In this document: positions 30,457 through 40,523 of the stretch, one piece after another
Numbering within the stretch: the first letter of the stretch is position 1
Layout: each line of letters begins with the position of its first letter
Notes under the pieces: model-generated
Told to the model about the DNA's origin: nothing
What the model saw: only the letters and a program-made list of their open reading frames with translations
Databases searched by the model: none
Program-made: the position numbers and the translations under genes
From: Oceanicaulis sp. HLUCCA04
Lineage (GTDB): Bacteria; Pseudomonadota; Alphaproteobacteria; Caulobacterales; Maricaulaceae
Assembly: GCA_001314625.1 (NCBI GenBank)
Contig: LJSH01000006.1
Span: 124,001-188,000 of the forward strand
Reading direction: 5' to 3'
Length of the DNA stretch: 64,000 bases

Positions 30457-33400
30457 ATGGGCGCAGACAGCATGACAGCCTGGGAAGTCTGGATTGATCG
30501 CGGCGGCACGTTTACCGACGTGCTAGGCCTGTCGCCCGACGGTTCTCTTCATGCCATGAAGCTATTATCGGAAAGCGCCGCCTACACCGATGCCGCCAGC
30601 GAAGGCGTGCGCCGCATCACCCAGCTCGCAGGCAAAGGCACAGCGCAGCGCGCGCGCATACGCAGCGTCAAGATGGGGACAACGGTCGCCACCAATGCCC
30701 TGCTGGAGGAGAATGGCGCACCCACGCTTTTGATTGTCAATGCCGGGTTTGAAGACAGCCTGCTGATCCAGGACCAGACGCGCCCTGACATTTTCGCGCT
30801 GCGCATCGACCGGCCCCGCCCCCTGCCCGCCCGCATTGCCGGCATTGCCGGACGGCTGGATGTGGAGGGACGCGAGATTGCGCCGCTTGACCGTGGCGAA
30901 CTGCGCGGTCTCCTCACCGCAGCGCATGCCGACCGGATCCAATCGGTTGCCGTCGCCCTAATTAATTCGTATGTGAATGATATTCACGAACAGGAAATTG
31001 CCGCACTTGCCCGCGAGGCGGGCTTTACCCGTATCAGCCTGTCAAGCGAGGTCAGCCCGCTGATCCGGCTGGTGCCACGCGCCTCTACCACCGTCATTGA
31101 CGCCTATCTGGAACCCGTCCTGCAGGACTATGCCGCGCGGGTCAGTGCCGGGCTGGAGGGCACACCGCTTTATTTCATGCAGTCCTCGGGCGGGCTTGCC
31201 CGATCCGGCCATTTTCGCGCGCGTGACGCGGTTCTCTCCGGCCCCGCCGGCGGGGTTGTCGGCATGGCCGAGAGCGCAAAAGCCGAAGGGCTGGACAAGG
31301 TTATCGGCTTTGACATGGGCGGCACGTCCACCGATGTGTCCCGCTTTGACGGCGAAGCCTATGAGCGGCGCGAGCAGGTGCATATTGGCGGGCGTCTGCT
31401 GCGCGCGCCCATGCTGGGCATCCATACGGTGGCAGCAGGCGGCGGCTCCATCCTGCATTTTGACGGGGAACGCGCCCGCTGCGGGCCAATGAGCGCCGGC
31501 GCCCGCCCCGGCCCGGCGGCCTATGGCCTGGGCGGACCGGCAACCATTACGGACGCAAACCTTGTTCTCGGCCGGGTGCATCCTGACTGGTTTCCGCATG
31601 TCTTCGGACCGGATGGCGATGCCCATCTGAGCCGTAATGCCGCCCGTAAGGCGATTGAACCGCTCGCCGCCGCCATGGGCGCTGACAGCGTCGAGGCGGC
31701 GGCGGAAGGCTTTCTTGTCATCGCCGCCGAGGCCATGGCCGGAGCCATCCGCCAGATCACCACGGCGCAAGGCATTGATCCGCGCGGCTATGCTCTCAAT
31801 GCGTTTGGCGGGGCGGGCGGGCAGCACGCCTGTCAGGTGGCCGCAGCGCTGGGCATGACGCGCGCCATCATCCACCCCAAGGCGGGGCTGCTATCGGCGC
31901 TCGGCATCGGCATGGCCGCCTTGCTGGAAACCCGTCAGGCATCACTGGAGGCACCCCTGGACGCCGCCGGGCTGGAGCTGGCGAGGCAGAAGCTGGCCGC
32001 GCTGGAAGCTGCGGCGCGAAAAGCGCTCCGATCGCAGGGCGCGGAGACAATCGAAACCGAACACGTGCTGCACATACGCGTCGCCGGATCGGACACGGCG
32101 CTGGCGGTGCCCGCCGGTGACATCAAGGCGGTGCAGGCCGCACATGCCGACGCGCACACACGCCTTTTCGGCTTTTGCGCCGATTCGGCAAACCTCATCA
32201 TCGAGGCGGTTTCGGTAAAGGCGTCCGCGCCGTCTGCTGCGGCACTGCCTGTAACGCCCCACACCCGGGGACGCGATGGCGAGCCTGAGGGACAGACGCG
32301 TATTTTCTCCGGTGGACGCTGGCATGACGCGCCCGTCTGGTCACTGGCAAAGCTGGGCGCAGAACAGACCATTGCCGGCCCCGCACTGATCATGGAACCG
32401 GGACAGACCATCACGCTGGATGCGGGCTGGACAGCACGGCCGGGCCGCACGGGCGCCCTGTTGCTGGAACACAATGATGGCGCGGCCCGCAGCGCGGGAT
32501 CAACCGCGCTTGATCCGGTCACGCTGGAGCTGTTCAACCGGCGCTTCATGGGTATCGCCGAAGAAATGGGTGTCGTGCTGGAACGCACCGCCCATTCGGT
32601 CAACATGAAGGAAAGAATGGACTTTTCCTGCGCCGTCTTTGACGCTGATGGCGGGCTGGTGGCGAACGCGCCGCACATGCCGGTTCACCTTGGCTCAATG
32701 TCGGCCAGCGTGCGCGCCGCATTGGCGGCTCATCCCGGTCTTGGGGCAGGCGAAGCTGTCGCGCTCAATGCGCCTTATAATGGCGGCACGCACCTGCCTG
32801 ATATTACCGTGATCCAGCCGGTCTGCAGCGATGACGGGGAGAGGCTTTTCTTTGTCGCCTCGCGCGGACACCATGCCGATATAGGCGGTATCGCGCCCGG
32901 CTCCATGCCGCCCTTCTCGACATCCATCGAGGAAGAGGGCGTTGTCTTCGACAGCATCAAGATTCTTTCGGATACAAAATTTACCGATGAGGCGGTGCGG
33001 CGCGTTCTGGCATCAGGGCCCTACCCGGCGCGCAGTCCGGATCGCAATATTGCCGACCTCAAGGCCCAGCTCGCCGCGTGCGCGCGCGGCAGCCAGGAGC
33101 TGCACCGGCTAATCCGGGAACAGGGGCTCGACGTGGTGCGCGCCTATATGGGCCACGTACAGGACAATGCCGAGCGCGCGGCCCGGCGCGTGATCGGCTC
33201 CCTGAAAAGCGGCTCTGCCATCATGGAACTGGAAGGCGGGGAGCGCATCTGCGTTGCCATCACCACAAGGCCCGATGAGGGCACGGCGACGGTAGACTTC
33301 ACCGGCACAAGCGCCCAGCTCTCCAGCAATTTCAACGCACCCAGCGCGGTGGCCAGAGCGGCCATACTCTACGTGCTGCGATGCCTGGTCGAAGATCAGA

Positions 33401-34047
33401 TCCCGCTGAACGAAGGCTGCCTCAAACCCGTCGAGATCATCATCCCCGAAGGCTCGCTGATTTCGCCTGAGCCGCCCGGCGCGGTGGTAGCCGGTAATGT
33501 GGAGACCAGTCAGCTCATCGTGGACGCGCTCTTCGCCGCTACGGGCCGCATGGCGGCCGCGCAGGGCACGATGAACAATTTTACCTTCGGAAACGAAACA
33601 TATCAGTATTACGAGACGGTCTGCGGCGGCTCCGGCGCAGGCCTGCTCGCCGATGGCAGCGGGTTTGACGGGGCGGACGCGGTCCACACCCATATGACCA
33701 ATTCGCGAATGACGGATCCGGAAGTTCTTGAACTGCGCTATCCCGTCCGCGTGCTCTGCCACCGGGTCCGCGAAGGCTCTGGCGGGACGGGCCAATGGCG
33801 CGGCGGACATGGCTCGGTGCGCCGGATCGAGTTTCTGGAGGCCATGGAGGCGAGCCTGCTCTCGGGACGCAGGCGCGTTGCTCCGCCGGGCCTTAAAGGC
33901 GGCGGCGACGGCCAGCCCGGCAAGGCCCGTATTATCCGCGCAGACGGAGCAGTAGAGGAGCAGCCCGCCCTGTTCTCGGTGAGGCTGTCACCCGGCGATG
34001 CGATCGAGATCGAAACGCCGGGCGGGGGCGGGTTTGGCGCGGACTAA
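30457..34047 (+). CDS. oplA: 5-oxoprolinase (fused HyuA-HyuB)
   Basis: A 1196-residue ATP-dependent 5-oxoprolinase that opens 5-oxoproline to glutamate. The HyuA-type half opens with WIDRGGTFTDVLG and has KMGTTVATNALLE and IGFDMGGTSTDVSR. After about residue 690 the HyuB half begins with DPVTLELFNRRFMGIAEEMG and ends with the glycine-rich GGGGFGAD. The fused order matches eukaryotic and many proteobacterial OPLAH enzymes; a fused hydantoinase/acetophenone-type relative is the alternative. ATG 30457 was chosen with GGAAG 6 bases upstream; ATG 30472 is a possible start. Its stop overlaps the convergent ettA stop. Confidence 0.9.
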   Translation: MGADSMTAWEVWIDRGGTFTDVLGLSPDGSLHAMKLLSESAAYTDAASEGVRRITQLAGKGTAQRARIRSVKMGTTVATNALLEENGAPTLLIVNAGFEDSLLIQDQTRPDIFALRIDRPRPLPARIAGIAGRLDVEGREIAPLDRGELRGLLTAAHADRIQSVAVALINSYVNDIHEQEIAALAREAGFTRISLSSEVSPLIRLVPRASTTVIDAYLEPVLQDYAARVSAGLEGTPLYFMQSSGGLARSGHFRARDAVLSGPAGGVVGMAESAKAEGLDKVIGFDMGGTSTDVSRFDGEAYERREQVHIGGRLLRAPMLGIHTVAAGGGSILHFDGERARCGPMSAGARPGPAAYGLGGPATITDANLVLGRVHPDWFPHVFGPDGDAHLSRNAARKAIEPLAAAMGADSVEAAAEGFLVIAAEAMAGAIRQITTAQGIDPRGYALNAFGGAGGQHACQVAAALGMTRAIIHPKAGLLSALGIGMAALLETRQASLEAPLDAAGLELARQKLAALEAAARKALRSQGAETIETEHVLHIRVAGSDTALAVPAGDIKAVQAAHADAHTRLFGFCADSANLIIEAVSVKASAPSAAALPVTPHTRGRDGEPEGQTRIFSGGRWHDAPVWSLAKLGAEQTIAGPALIMEPGQTITLDAGWTARPGRTGALLLEHNDGAARSAGSTALDPVTLELFNRRFMGIAEEMGVVLERTAHSVNMKERMDFSCAVFDADGGLVANAPHMPVHLGSMSASVRAALAAHPGLGAGEAVALNAPYNGGTHLPDITVIQPVCSDDGERLFFVASRGHHADIGGIAPGSMPPFSTSIEEEGVVFDSIKILSDTKFTDEAVRRVLASGPYPARSPDRNIADLKAQLAACARGSQELHRLIREQGLDVVRAYMGHVQDNAERAARRVIGSLKSGSAIMELEGGERICVAITTRPDEGTATVDFTGTSAQLSSNFNAPSAVARAAILYVLRCLVEDQIPLNEGCLKPVEIIIPEGSLISPEPPGAVVAGNVETSQLIVDALFAATGRMAAAQGTMNNFTFGNETYQYYETVCGGSGAGLLADGSGFDGADAVHTHMTNSRMTDPEVLELRYPVRVLCHRVREGSGGTGQWRGGHGSVRRIEFLEAMEASLLSGRRRVAPPGLKGGGDGQPGKARIIRADGAVEEQPALFSVRLSPGDAIEIETPGGGGFGAD

Positions 34048-35708
34048 CGCTCGAACTTCTGGAATTTCACCCGCGTAGGCACCAGAGCATCCGTGCCAAG
34101 GCGGCGCTTTTTATCTTCCAGATAGTCGGAGAACGCGCCTTCGAACCATTCCACATGGCTGTCGCCTTCAAAGGCGAGGATGTGGGTGGCGATCCGGTCG
34201 AGGAAGAAGCGGTCGTGCGAGATGACCACGGCGCAGCCCGGAAAATCTTCCAGCGCCGCTTCAAGTGCGGCAAGCGTTTCCACGTCGAGATCGTTGGTCG
34301 GTTCATCGAGCAGCAAGAGGTTGCCGCCTTCTTTCAGCATTTTGGCGAGGTGAACGCGGTTGCGTTCACCGCCGGAGAGGATGCCGACTTTCTTTTGCTG
34401 GTCACCGCCCTTGAAGTTGAACGCGCCGACATAGGCGCGGCTGGGCACTTCGTGTTCGCCCAGCGTGATCATGTCGTGGCCGCCTGAAATCTCTTCCCAG
34501 ACATTCTTCTTCGCATCCAGAGCGTCGCGTGACTGGTTCACATAGCCGAGCTGGACGGTCTCGCCGAGCTTGACCGTACCGGAATCGGGCTGTTCCTCAC
34601 CGACAATCATCTTGAACAGGGTGGTTTTACCTGCGCCGTTCGGGCCGATCACGCCGACCACGCCGCCCGGCGGCAGTTTGAAAGTGAGATCCTTGATCAG
34701 CAGCTGATCACCAAAGCCTTTGGAGACATTGTCAAATTCCACCACATTGCCACCCAGGCGCGGACCCGGCGGTATGCGGATGGTGGCCGTAGAGATCTTC
34801 TCGCGGTCAGCCGCGTCGCGCATTTCCTCGTAGGATTTGATACGCGCCTTGGATTTGGCCTGGCGGGCTTTCGGACTGGAGCGGATCCATTCCAGTTCGC
34901 GGGTCAATGCGCGCTGCTTGGCGCTTTCCTCGCGCGATTCCTGGCTCAGTCGCTTGGCTTTTTGCTCAAGCCAGGCCGAATACCCGCCCTGATAGGGAAT
35001 GCCCTGCCCGCGGTCGAGCTCCAGCGTCCAGGTGGTGATGGAATCCAGGAAATAACGGTCGTGGGTGACGATCAGCACGGCGCCATCATAGTTTTCAAGG
35101 TGATGCTGGAGCCACGCAACGCTTTCAGCGTCCAGATGGTTGGTCGGCTCATCGAGCAGAAGCATGTGTGGTTTGGACAGGAGAAGCTGGCAGATGGCGA
35201 CGCGGCGGCGCTCGCCACCAGAAAGGTTCACAACCGAAGCATCTCCCGGCGGACAGCGCAGGGCTTCCATCGCCATCTCGATCTTGGAATCGATATCCCA
35301 GGCATCGCGCGCATCGACGTCTTCCTGCAGCGCGGTCATCTTTTCCATCAGCTCGTCGGAATAGTCCTCGGCGAGCTCCATGGCGATGGCGTTGTAGGCG
35401 TCGTAGATCTTCTTGTCTTCCGACCCCTCGATCACGTTTTCCCAGACGGTCTTGGACTCGTCCAGTTTCGGTTCCTGCGGCAGATAGCCGACGCGCACGC
35501 CCTTTTCGGCCCAGGCCTCGCCGGTGAAATCACTGTCATAGCCGGCCATGATCTTCAAAAGCGTGGATTTACCCGCGCCATTGACACCGACAACGCCAAT
35601 CTTGGCATCAGGCAGGAAGTGCAACGAAATGCCCGAGAACACCTGCTTGCCGCCCGGATAGGTCTTGGCCAGCTTGTCCATGTGGTAAACATATTGATAG
35701 GACGACAT
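34044..35708 (-). CDS. ettA: energy-dependent translational throttle protein EttA
   Basis: A 554-residue ABC-F protein that binds the ribosomal E site and gates translation according to ATP/ADP. Two ABC domains are seen: Walker A GVNGAGKST and GPNGAGKTT, with signatures LSGGERRRVAI and LSGGERNRVHL. They are joined by the linker containing the ARM/PtIM region (QESREESAKQRALTRELEW). No membrane helices, as expected. The ATG has AAGGAG 9 bases upstream. Its last base pairs overlap the oplA stop in a tail-to-tail arrangement. Confidence 0.95.
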   Translation of the reverse strand: MSSYQYVYHMDKLAKTYPGGKQVFSGISLHFLPDAKIGVVGVNGAGKSTLLKIMAGYDSDFTGEAWAEKGVRVGYLPQEPKLDESKTVWENVIEGSEDKKIYDAYNAIAMELAEDYSDELMEKMTALQEDVDARDAWDIDSKIEMAMEALRCPPGDASVVNLSGGERRRVAICQLLLSKPHMLLLDEPTNHLDAESVAWLQHHLENYDGAVLIVTHDRYFLDSITTWTLELDRGQGIPYQGGYSAWLEQKAKRLSQESREESAKQRALTRELEWIRSSPKARQAKSKARIKSYEEMRDAADREKISTATIRIPPGPRLGGNVVEFDNVSKGFGDQLLIKDLTFKLPPGGVVGVIGPNGAGKTTLFKMIVGEEQPDSGTVKLGETVQLGYVNQSRDALDAKKNVWEEISGGHDMITLGEHEVPSRAYVGAFNFKGGDQQKKVGILSGGERNRVHLAKMLKEGGNLLLLDEPTNDLDVETLAALEAALEDFPGCAVVISHDRFFLDRIATHILAFEGDSHVEWFEGAFSDYLEDKKRRLGTDALVPTRVKFQKFER

Positions 35709-35808
35709 GCGCCGGGCTCCTTGAGGGCAAAGCGGGGGAGATAATCAGGCCGCGCTATAGCGCAAGGATGCGCGCACTGGCAATGGAAGGAGTGAGCGCC
35801 CTATTTCG

Positions 35809-35997
35809 TCGTTCCCGCGCACGGCCTGAACCCAGAGCGGCTTGGCACCGCTGCGGCCCTTGATCTCCGGAGCGAGGCTGGTGGGGCTCGCTCACGCTCG
35901 GCACCTCCCCAGCAGGCGGGGGAGGACATCTCCCTCTCAGGCACAGGCCCCCCGGCCTGCTACGCGGCCGGAGGAAGACAGGGGGGCGCGCCTGGTG
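35809..35997. repeat. degenerate palindromic repeat region, copy C
   Basis: The 297-bp gap between ettA and the reductase gene holds no gene. 35809-35860 looks like a decayed TTCCCGCG...GAACCCAGAGCG repeat half. 35900-35990 contains CCTCCCC-agcaggc-GGGGGAGG, GGCCTGctacGCGGCC and a GGGGGG tract, weakly resembling the G/C repeats at 2153 and 63715. Confidence 0.45.
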
Positions 35998-36005
35998 CGC
36001 CAGCC

Positions 36006-36971
36006 CTACCGCCCGTCGGCCACGTGCACATCCGGGCCCAGCGGCACGATGCCGGACGGATTGATCATGTCATGGCTCTCATAATAATGGCGCTTGGCGT
36101 GATCGAGATTGAAGATATCCGCAATACCCGGAATTGCGTGGAGCCGGCGCGCATAGGCGGCCAGATGCGGGAAATCGATCAGGCGTTTGAGATTGCATTT
36201 GAAATGGCCGTGATAGACCGGATCAAAGCGCACCAGCGTGGTGTAGAGCCGCCAATCGGCCTCGGTCAGCTGCGCGCCGGTCAGGTATTCGCGCCCGTCT
36301 GACAGAAGACTTTCAAGCCAGTCCAGACTGTCGAAGAGTGCGGTGACGGCCTCTTCATAGGCGCTGGCCGATGTCGCGAACCCGGATTTATAGACCCCGT
36401 TATTGACCGTGTGATAGATGCGGTCGTTAAGGGCATCGATCTCGCCACGCAGGTGTTCAGGGTAGTAATCGCCCGGCGTTGCGCCCACGCCATCGAACGC
36501 GGAATTGAACATGCGGATAATGTCGGCGCTCTCATTGGAGACGATGGTGCGGGTGTGCTTGTCCCACAGAACGGGCACGGTCACACGGCCGGTATAGTCG
36601 CTCTTGGCGGCGGTATAGACCTGATACATGTAGTCCGCGCCGTGCAGCGGATCGGGTATCACACCGGGACCATCATTAAACGTCCAGCCCTTCTCCTTCA
36701 TGCGCCAGTGAACGACCGAGAGGGAGATCATGTCCTCCAGCCCTTTGAGATGGCGGAAGATCAGCGTGCGGTGCGCCCACGGGCAGGCCAGCGACACATA
36801 GAGGTGATAGCGCCCGGCCTCGCCCTTGAAGCCGGCGTCACCGGTCGGTCCGGCAGAGCCGTCAGATGTGACCCAGTTGCGGAACACGCTGTCCTGGCGC
36901 TCGAATTTTCCGCCAGAGCTTTTCGTATCATACCATTCGTCGTTCCAGACGCCGTCGACGAGCCGTCCCAT
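36006..36971 (-). CDS. glutathionyl-hydroquinone reductase
   Basis: A 321-residue Xi-class glutathione transferase (YqjG/PcpF type) that reduces glutathionyl-hydroquinones. The catalytic cysteine lies in VSLACPWAHRTL (about residue 63), followed by the class motifs WDKHTRTIVSNESADIIRM and GYKSGFATS-like VYKSGFATSASAYEEAV. The C-terminal helical domain ends NPSGIVPLGPD. Length is typical (about 320). It is followed closely upstream by a pirin gene on the same strand (48 bp gap), and both are linked to quinone/aromatic metabolism in other bacteria. Confidence 0.93.
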   Translation of the reverse strand: MGRLVDGVWNDEWYDTKSSGGKFERQDSVFRNWVTSDGSAGPTGDAGFKGEAGRYHLYVSLACPWAHRTLIFRHLKGLEDMISLSVVHWRMKEKGWTFNDGPGVIPDPLHGADYMYQVYTAAKSDYTGRVTVPVLWDKHTRTIVSNESADIIRMFNSAFDGVGATPGDYYPEHLRGEIDALNDRIYHTVNNGVYKSGFATSASAYEEAVTALFDSLDWLESLLSDGREYLTGAQLTEADWRLYTTLVRFDPVYHGHFKCNLKRLIDFPHLAAYARRLHAIPGIADIFNLDHAKRHYYESHDMINPSGIVPLGPDVHVADGR

Positions 36972-37019
36972 GGGGCGGTCTCCTTCATTCTGCTTCTATT
37001 GTTTGCGGCTCAGCGCAGT

Positions 37020-37856
37020 TCAGAACCGGCCCATCTGATAATCCAGCATGGCCTGGCGCACCTCGCCCTCGGTATTCATCACGAACGGCCCGCCCCAGGC
37101 GATCGGCTCTCCAATCGGGTTCGCCGCCGCCAGGATGGCCCGCGCGCCCTGGTCGCCCGCCTCGATGCGCACCGTGTCACCGGGGCCGAACACGCCCAGA
37201 TGGGCTTCCGCCAGCGCGATGCCCGATACATTCACCGATCCTGTGTGGATCGCCACGATGGTGGTCTTCTCTGCCGGAATGGCCTCCTCGAACACAGCGC
37301 CCGGTTCCATAACCAGTTCAGCGTAGAAAGGCTGCGTCGTGACATTCCTCACCGGGCCTTCAACACCCGTCGATGTACGCCCCGCGACGATGCGCGCGGT
37401 CACGCCTTCGCGTTTGTCCTCGGCCACTTGTGCAGCGCTGTACTCCTGATACCCCGCCGGCTTCATCTTTTCGGCGGCTGGCAGGTTGATCCAGAGCTGG
37501 AAACCGCTCATCAGCCCGTCTTCCTGCTGGGGCATTTCCGAATGAATGATGCCGCCTGCGGCCGTCATCCATTGTACGCCGCCAGGCTCGATCACGCCTT
37601 CATGGCCTTTATTGTCGCGGTGCTGCATCCGCCCGGCGACCATGTAGGTTACCGTTTCAAAGCCCCGGTGGGGGTGTTCGGGAAAGCCCGCGATATAGTC
37701 GTCCGGGTTATCGGAGTGGAATTTGTCCAGCATCAGGAACGGGTCGAGCACGCGCAATTCGGGCGTACCCAGAAGGCGCGTCATCTTCACGCCCGCCCCG
37801 TCAGAGGCGGCCATGCCACGCGTCACTTTCACCAGCGGTCGATAGAAACCAGCCAT
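37020..37856 (-). CDS. pirin family protein
   Basis: A 278-residue bicupin. The N-terminal cupin carries the metal ligands in EHPHRGFETVTYM and GGIIHSEMPQ; the C-terminal cupin is less conserved, as usual. Bacterial pirins such as YhhW act as quercetin 2,3-dioxygenases or as regulatory partners; the exact role here is open. ATG 37856 has AGGAG 9 bases upstream; the frame runs open to 38249 but that part is not conserved. Divergent from the RimK fusion across 222 bp. Confidence 0.9.
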   Translation of the reverse strand: MAGFYRPLVKVTRGMAASDGAGVKMTRLLGTPELRVLDPFLMLDKFHSDNPDDYIAGFPEHPHRGFETVTYMVAGRMQHRDNKGHEGVIEPGGVQWMTAAGGIIHSEMPQQEDGLMSGFQLWINLPAAEKMKPAGYQEYSAAQVAEDKREGVTARIVAGRTSTGVEGPVRNVTTQPFYAELVMEPGAVFEEAIPAEKTTIVAIHTGSVNVSGIALAEAHLGVFGPGDTVRIEAGDQGARAILAAANPIGEPIAWGGPFVMNTEGEVRQAMLDYQMGRF

Positions 37857-38078
37857 GTCCAGGATCTCCTGTAATCGATTGTCGGGTCCACATATGGAGC
37901 CTGGAAGCACCCGCGTCGAGGCGGCGTGCCTGCAGATATATCTTTCCGCGCGGGAAGAAATTGACATCCCGCACCGGAGCAGGCCCGATGGACGCCAGAT
38001 GATTTGCGCGCTAAGGCACGCCCCAGACGGGCGGACGCTCACGAACGAAGCAGGCCGCCGCGGGCTATTGAGGATTTG

Positions 38079-39554
38079 ATGGATCAGCCATTCACACTGG
38101 GTTGGGAGGAGTGGGCATCTTTCCCCGGACTGGGCATCCCTGCGGTCAAGGCCAAGGTGGATACCGGCGCGCGCACCTCGGCGCTGCATGCGGTATCGGT
38201 GGAGCCGTTCGGGCCGGATGATGCGCCCCAGGTGCGCTTTGTCATCCACCCCATTCCCAGCCAGCCTGATCTGGAGATCACCTGCTCGGCCCCTGCGGTT
38301 GACCGGCGAGAGGTCACCTCGTCGAACGGCGAGTCCGAGCTGCGCTGGGTGATCGAGGCGATGGTGAAGGTCGGCACGCGCGAATGGCCGATCGAGCTGA
38401 CGCTGACCAACCGCGAAAGCATGAATTACCGCATGTTGCTGGGGCGCACCGCGATCCGGGACGGCATCGTGGTCAACCCGGCCGATTCCTATGTTCAGGG
38501 CAAGATCGGCTACAAGGTCTATTCCGACTATCCGCGCCAGAAGCCGGTCAAACGGCCCTTACGCATCGCCATCCTGACGCGCGAACCGACAAACTATTCC
38601 TCCAAACGCCTGAAAAAGGCCGCGGAGGACCGGGGTCATGTCGCGGAAATGATCAATACGGCGCGCTGCTCCATGGGCATCAACACGCTGTCGCCCGCCA
38701 TCTATTATGATGGCCGCCGTCTGCCGCGCTTTGACGCCGTGATCCCGCGCATCGGCGCGTCGATGACCAATTACGGCATGGCCGTGATCCGCCAGTTTGC
38801 CATGACCGGCGCCTACATCCTCAATCCGGCCGCGGCCATCGGGGCTAGCCGGGACAAGCTCTACGCCCACCAGCTTCTGGCGCGCGCCGGGATCGGCATG
38901 CCCTCGACCGCCTTTGCCCACTCGCCCAAGGACACGAAAACGCTGGTCGAGCTGGTTGGCGGTGCCCCGCTGGTCGTCAAGCTGCTGGAAAGCACGCAGG
39001 GGCGCGGCGTTGTGCTGGCCGATACCAAGAAGGCTGCCGAAAGCGTCATTGACGCGTTCCGGGGCCTTGAAGCCAACTTCATCGTGCAGGAATTCATCAA
39101 GGAGGCAGGCGGCGCCGACATTCGCTGCTTCGTGGTGGGAGGCAAGGTCGTCGCCGCGATGAAACGTCAGGCCTCTGCGGACGAGTTCCGTTCCAATTTG
39201 CATCGCGGCGGCACGGCCGAAGGTGTGAAAATCACGCCTGAAGAACGTTCTGTCGCCGTGCGTGCGGCCAAGGCGATGGGTCTGGCGGTTGCAGGCGTGG
39301 ATCTCTTGCGCTCGAACTCCGGCCCGAAAATCCTGGAGGTCAATTCCTCGCCGGGGCTTGAAGGTATTGAGCGCACCAGCGAAAAGGACGTCGCGGGCAT
39401 CATCATCGAATTCATGGAAAGCCAAGTGCAGACCGTAACCCTGCCCCGCGCATCCCGCCGCAAGGGCGTGCTGAAAGCGTCAGACGCGCCTGAAAACACC
39501 GAGCTGAAAATCATCGAGGCAAGCGGCAAGGCCAGCGAAGAAGCCGGCGACTGA
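38079..39554 (+). CDS. RimK-type ATP-grasp ligase fused to an RLAP protease domain
   Basis: A 491-residue two-domain protein. Residues about 8-150 form a retropepsin-like RimB/DUF785 domain with the active-site motif [12 protein letters not shown] (Asp28-Thr-Gly-Ala) and [11 protein letters not shown]. Residues about 165-455 form a RimK-type ATP-grasp ligase with [26 protein letters not shown] and the metal site [15 protein letters not shown]. RimK adds glutamates to ribosomal protein S6 in E. coli; in Pseudomonas the protease partner RimB is separate. Here both are one chain. ATG 38079 has GAGG 5 bases upstream. The C-terminal 40 residues are charged and probably disordered. Confidence 0.9.
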   Translation: MDQPFTLGWEEWASFPGLGIPAVKAKVDTGARTSALHAVSVEPFGPDDAPQVRFVIHPIPSQPDLEITCSAPAVDRREVTSSNGESELRWVIEAMVKVGTREWPIELTLTNRESMNYRMLLGRTAIRDGIVVNPADSYVQGKIGYKVYSDYPRQKPVKRPLRIAILTREPTNYSSKRLKKAAEDRGHVAEMINTARCSMGINTLSPAIYYDGRRLPRFDAVIPRIGASMTNYGMAVIRQFAMTGAYILNPAAAIGASRDKLYAHQLLARAGIGMPSTAFAHSPKDTKTLVELVGGAPLVVKLLESTQGRGVVLADTKKAAESVIDAFRGLEANFIVQEFIKEAGGADIRCFVVGGKVVAAMKRQASADEFRSNLHRGGTAEGVKITPEERSVAVRAAKAMGLAVAGVDLLRSNSGPKILEVNSSPGLEGIERTSEKDVAGIIIEFMESQVQTVTLPRASRRKGVLKASDAPENTELKIIEASGKASEEAGD

Positions 39555-39573
39555 CACGCCTTTGCGACGCCAT

Positions 39574-39608
39574 AAAAAGGGCCCGCCGGAGGGGATATCG
39601 GCGGGCCC
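39574..39608 (-). terminator. intrinsic terminator between rimK fusion and fasciclin gene
   Basis: A perfect 10-bp stem GGGCCCGCCG (39579-39588) / CGGCGGGCCC (39599-39608). On the minus strand it runs into TTTTTATG, so it ends the fasciclin transcript; the plus-strand side lacks a T run and would act more weakly. Confidence 0.75.
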
Positions 39609-39632
39609 ATTAAAAATGCTGTCTAACTAAGA

Positions 39633-40133
39633 TTAGTTAGGCAGGATAACGGCGTCGATCACATGGATCACACCGTTGGACGCTTCGATGTCCGCGGTGA
39701 CGACATTGGCGCCATCAACCGTGACAGAACCATCTTCACCGACTACGACATTGACGGTCGTGCCTTGCAGGGTTTCCAGGTCATAGGTGCCCGGATCAAC
39801 GCTGTCGGACATATAGCTGCCCGGAACCACATGGTAGGTCAGAACGGCCTGGAGCTGGGCCTGGTTTTCCGGCATCAGCAGCGTGTCAACCGTGCCTTCC
39901 GGCAGGGCAGCAAAGGCTTCGTCGGTCGGCGCGAACACCGTGAACGGGCCTTCGCCTTTGAGCGCATCCACCAGATCGGCGGCCTGAACGGCGGCGACCA
40001 GCGTGTTGAAATCGTCAGCGGCAACAGCCGTGTCGACAATGTCGGCCGGCTCGTTGTGATGGTCGGCGAGCACCGGGGCAGCCAGAAGAGCAGCAGCAGC
40101 AGCGGTGGAAGAAATCATTGCAGTCAGACGCAT
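39633..40133 (-). CDS. secreted fasciclin (FAS1) domain protein
   Basis: A 166-residue secreted protein. A signal peptide ([23 protein letters not shown]) is followed by a single FAS1 domain with both conserved blocks: [23 protein letters not shown] (given as H1) and [13 protein letters not shown] at the C terminus. FAS1 domains mediate adhesion and surface interactions; in a stalked bacterium a role in biofilm or matrix is plausible but inferred. The mature part is strongly acidic, as in marine proteins. ATG 40133 has GGAG 8-9 bases upstream; earlier in-frame starts run into the tRNA gene. Confidence 0.92.
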   Translation of the reverse strand: MRLTAMISSTAAAAALLAAPVLADHHNEPADIVDTAVAADDFNTLVAAVQAADLVDALKGEGPFTVFAPTDEAFAALPEGTVDTLLMPENQAQLQAVLTYHVVPGSYMSDSVDPGTYDLETLQGTTVNVVVGEDGSVTVDGANVVTADIEASNGVIHVIDAVILPN

Positions 40134-40303
40134 GGATCGTGTCTCCGTTTCGGTTGACGAAACGAGGCAGCGTGTCCGGGGGAAGCCAGCCTGCCTCGCG
40201 ATACCGGATCGCGGTATCTGGTATCCAATACGCGATAGAGCGAGGGCTGGATCACCGGGTATTAAGGATTTTGCTTTGCGCCAGACAGACGGGCATCGGA
40301 ACA

Positions 40304-40377
40304 TGGAGCGGGTGAAGGGAATCGAACCCTCGTCTTAAGCTTGGGAAGCTTCTGCTCTACCATTGAGCTACACCCGC
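40304..40377 (-). tRNA. tRNA-Gly (anticodon CCC)
   Basis: The minus strand folds into a full cloverleaf: acceptor GCGGGTG/CACCCGC, D arm GCTC-AATGGTA-GAGC, anticodon loop TTCCCAA with CCC, T arm AGGG-TTCGATT-CCCT, discriminator T and an encoded CCA. It is close to E. coli glyU. The outermost anticodon-stem pair is a G-A mismatch. Confidence 0.95.
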
Positions 40378-40396
40378 GACTGGCTCGCGCCAGACC

Positions 40397-40425
40397 GATG
40401 TACGGCGAAGGCCGGGTGCGTGCAA
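40397..40425 (-). promoter_or_regulatory. tRNA-Gly promoter
   Basis: On the minus strand TTGCAC (40425-40420) and TACATC (40402-40397) are 17 bases apart. The start would lie near 40390, giving a leader of about a dozen bases. Confidence 0.5.
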
Positions 40426-40523
40426 GGGGCGGATGCCGGACAGGCAGGCGCACACCAGCCCACTGGCATCGCGGCGTGTTCGCGCCTAGATGAAACGCCT
40501 TAGCCAGTTAACGAGGAACGCCC

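Noticed and set aside
30961..31012. AT-rich patch suggesting transfer or a hidden promoter in oplA
   Set aside because: The stretch encodes ordinary conserved-looking residues (ALINSYVNDIHEQEI) of the HyuA domain; no other sign of transfer.
37857..38078. Possible small gene in the pirin-RimK divergent gap
   Set aside because: No frame with a start, ribosome site and plausible product; most likely just divergent promoters.
40105..40338. Short open frames spanning the tRNA-Gly gene
   Set aside because: They cross a clear tRNA and the fasciclin gene promoter region; coding is not credible.
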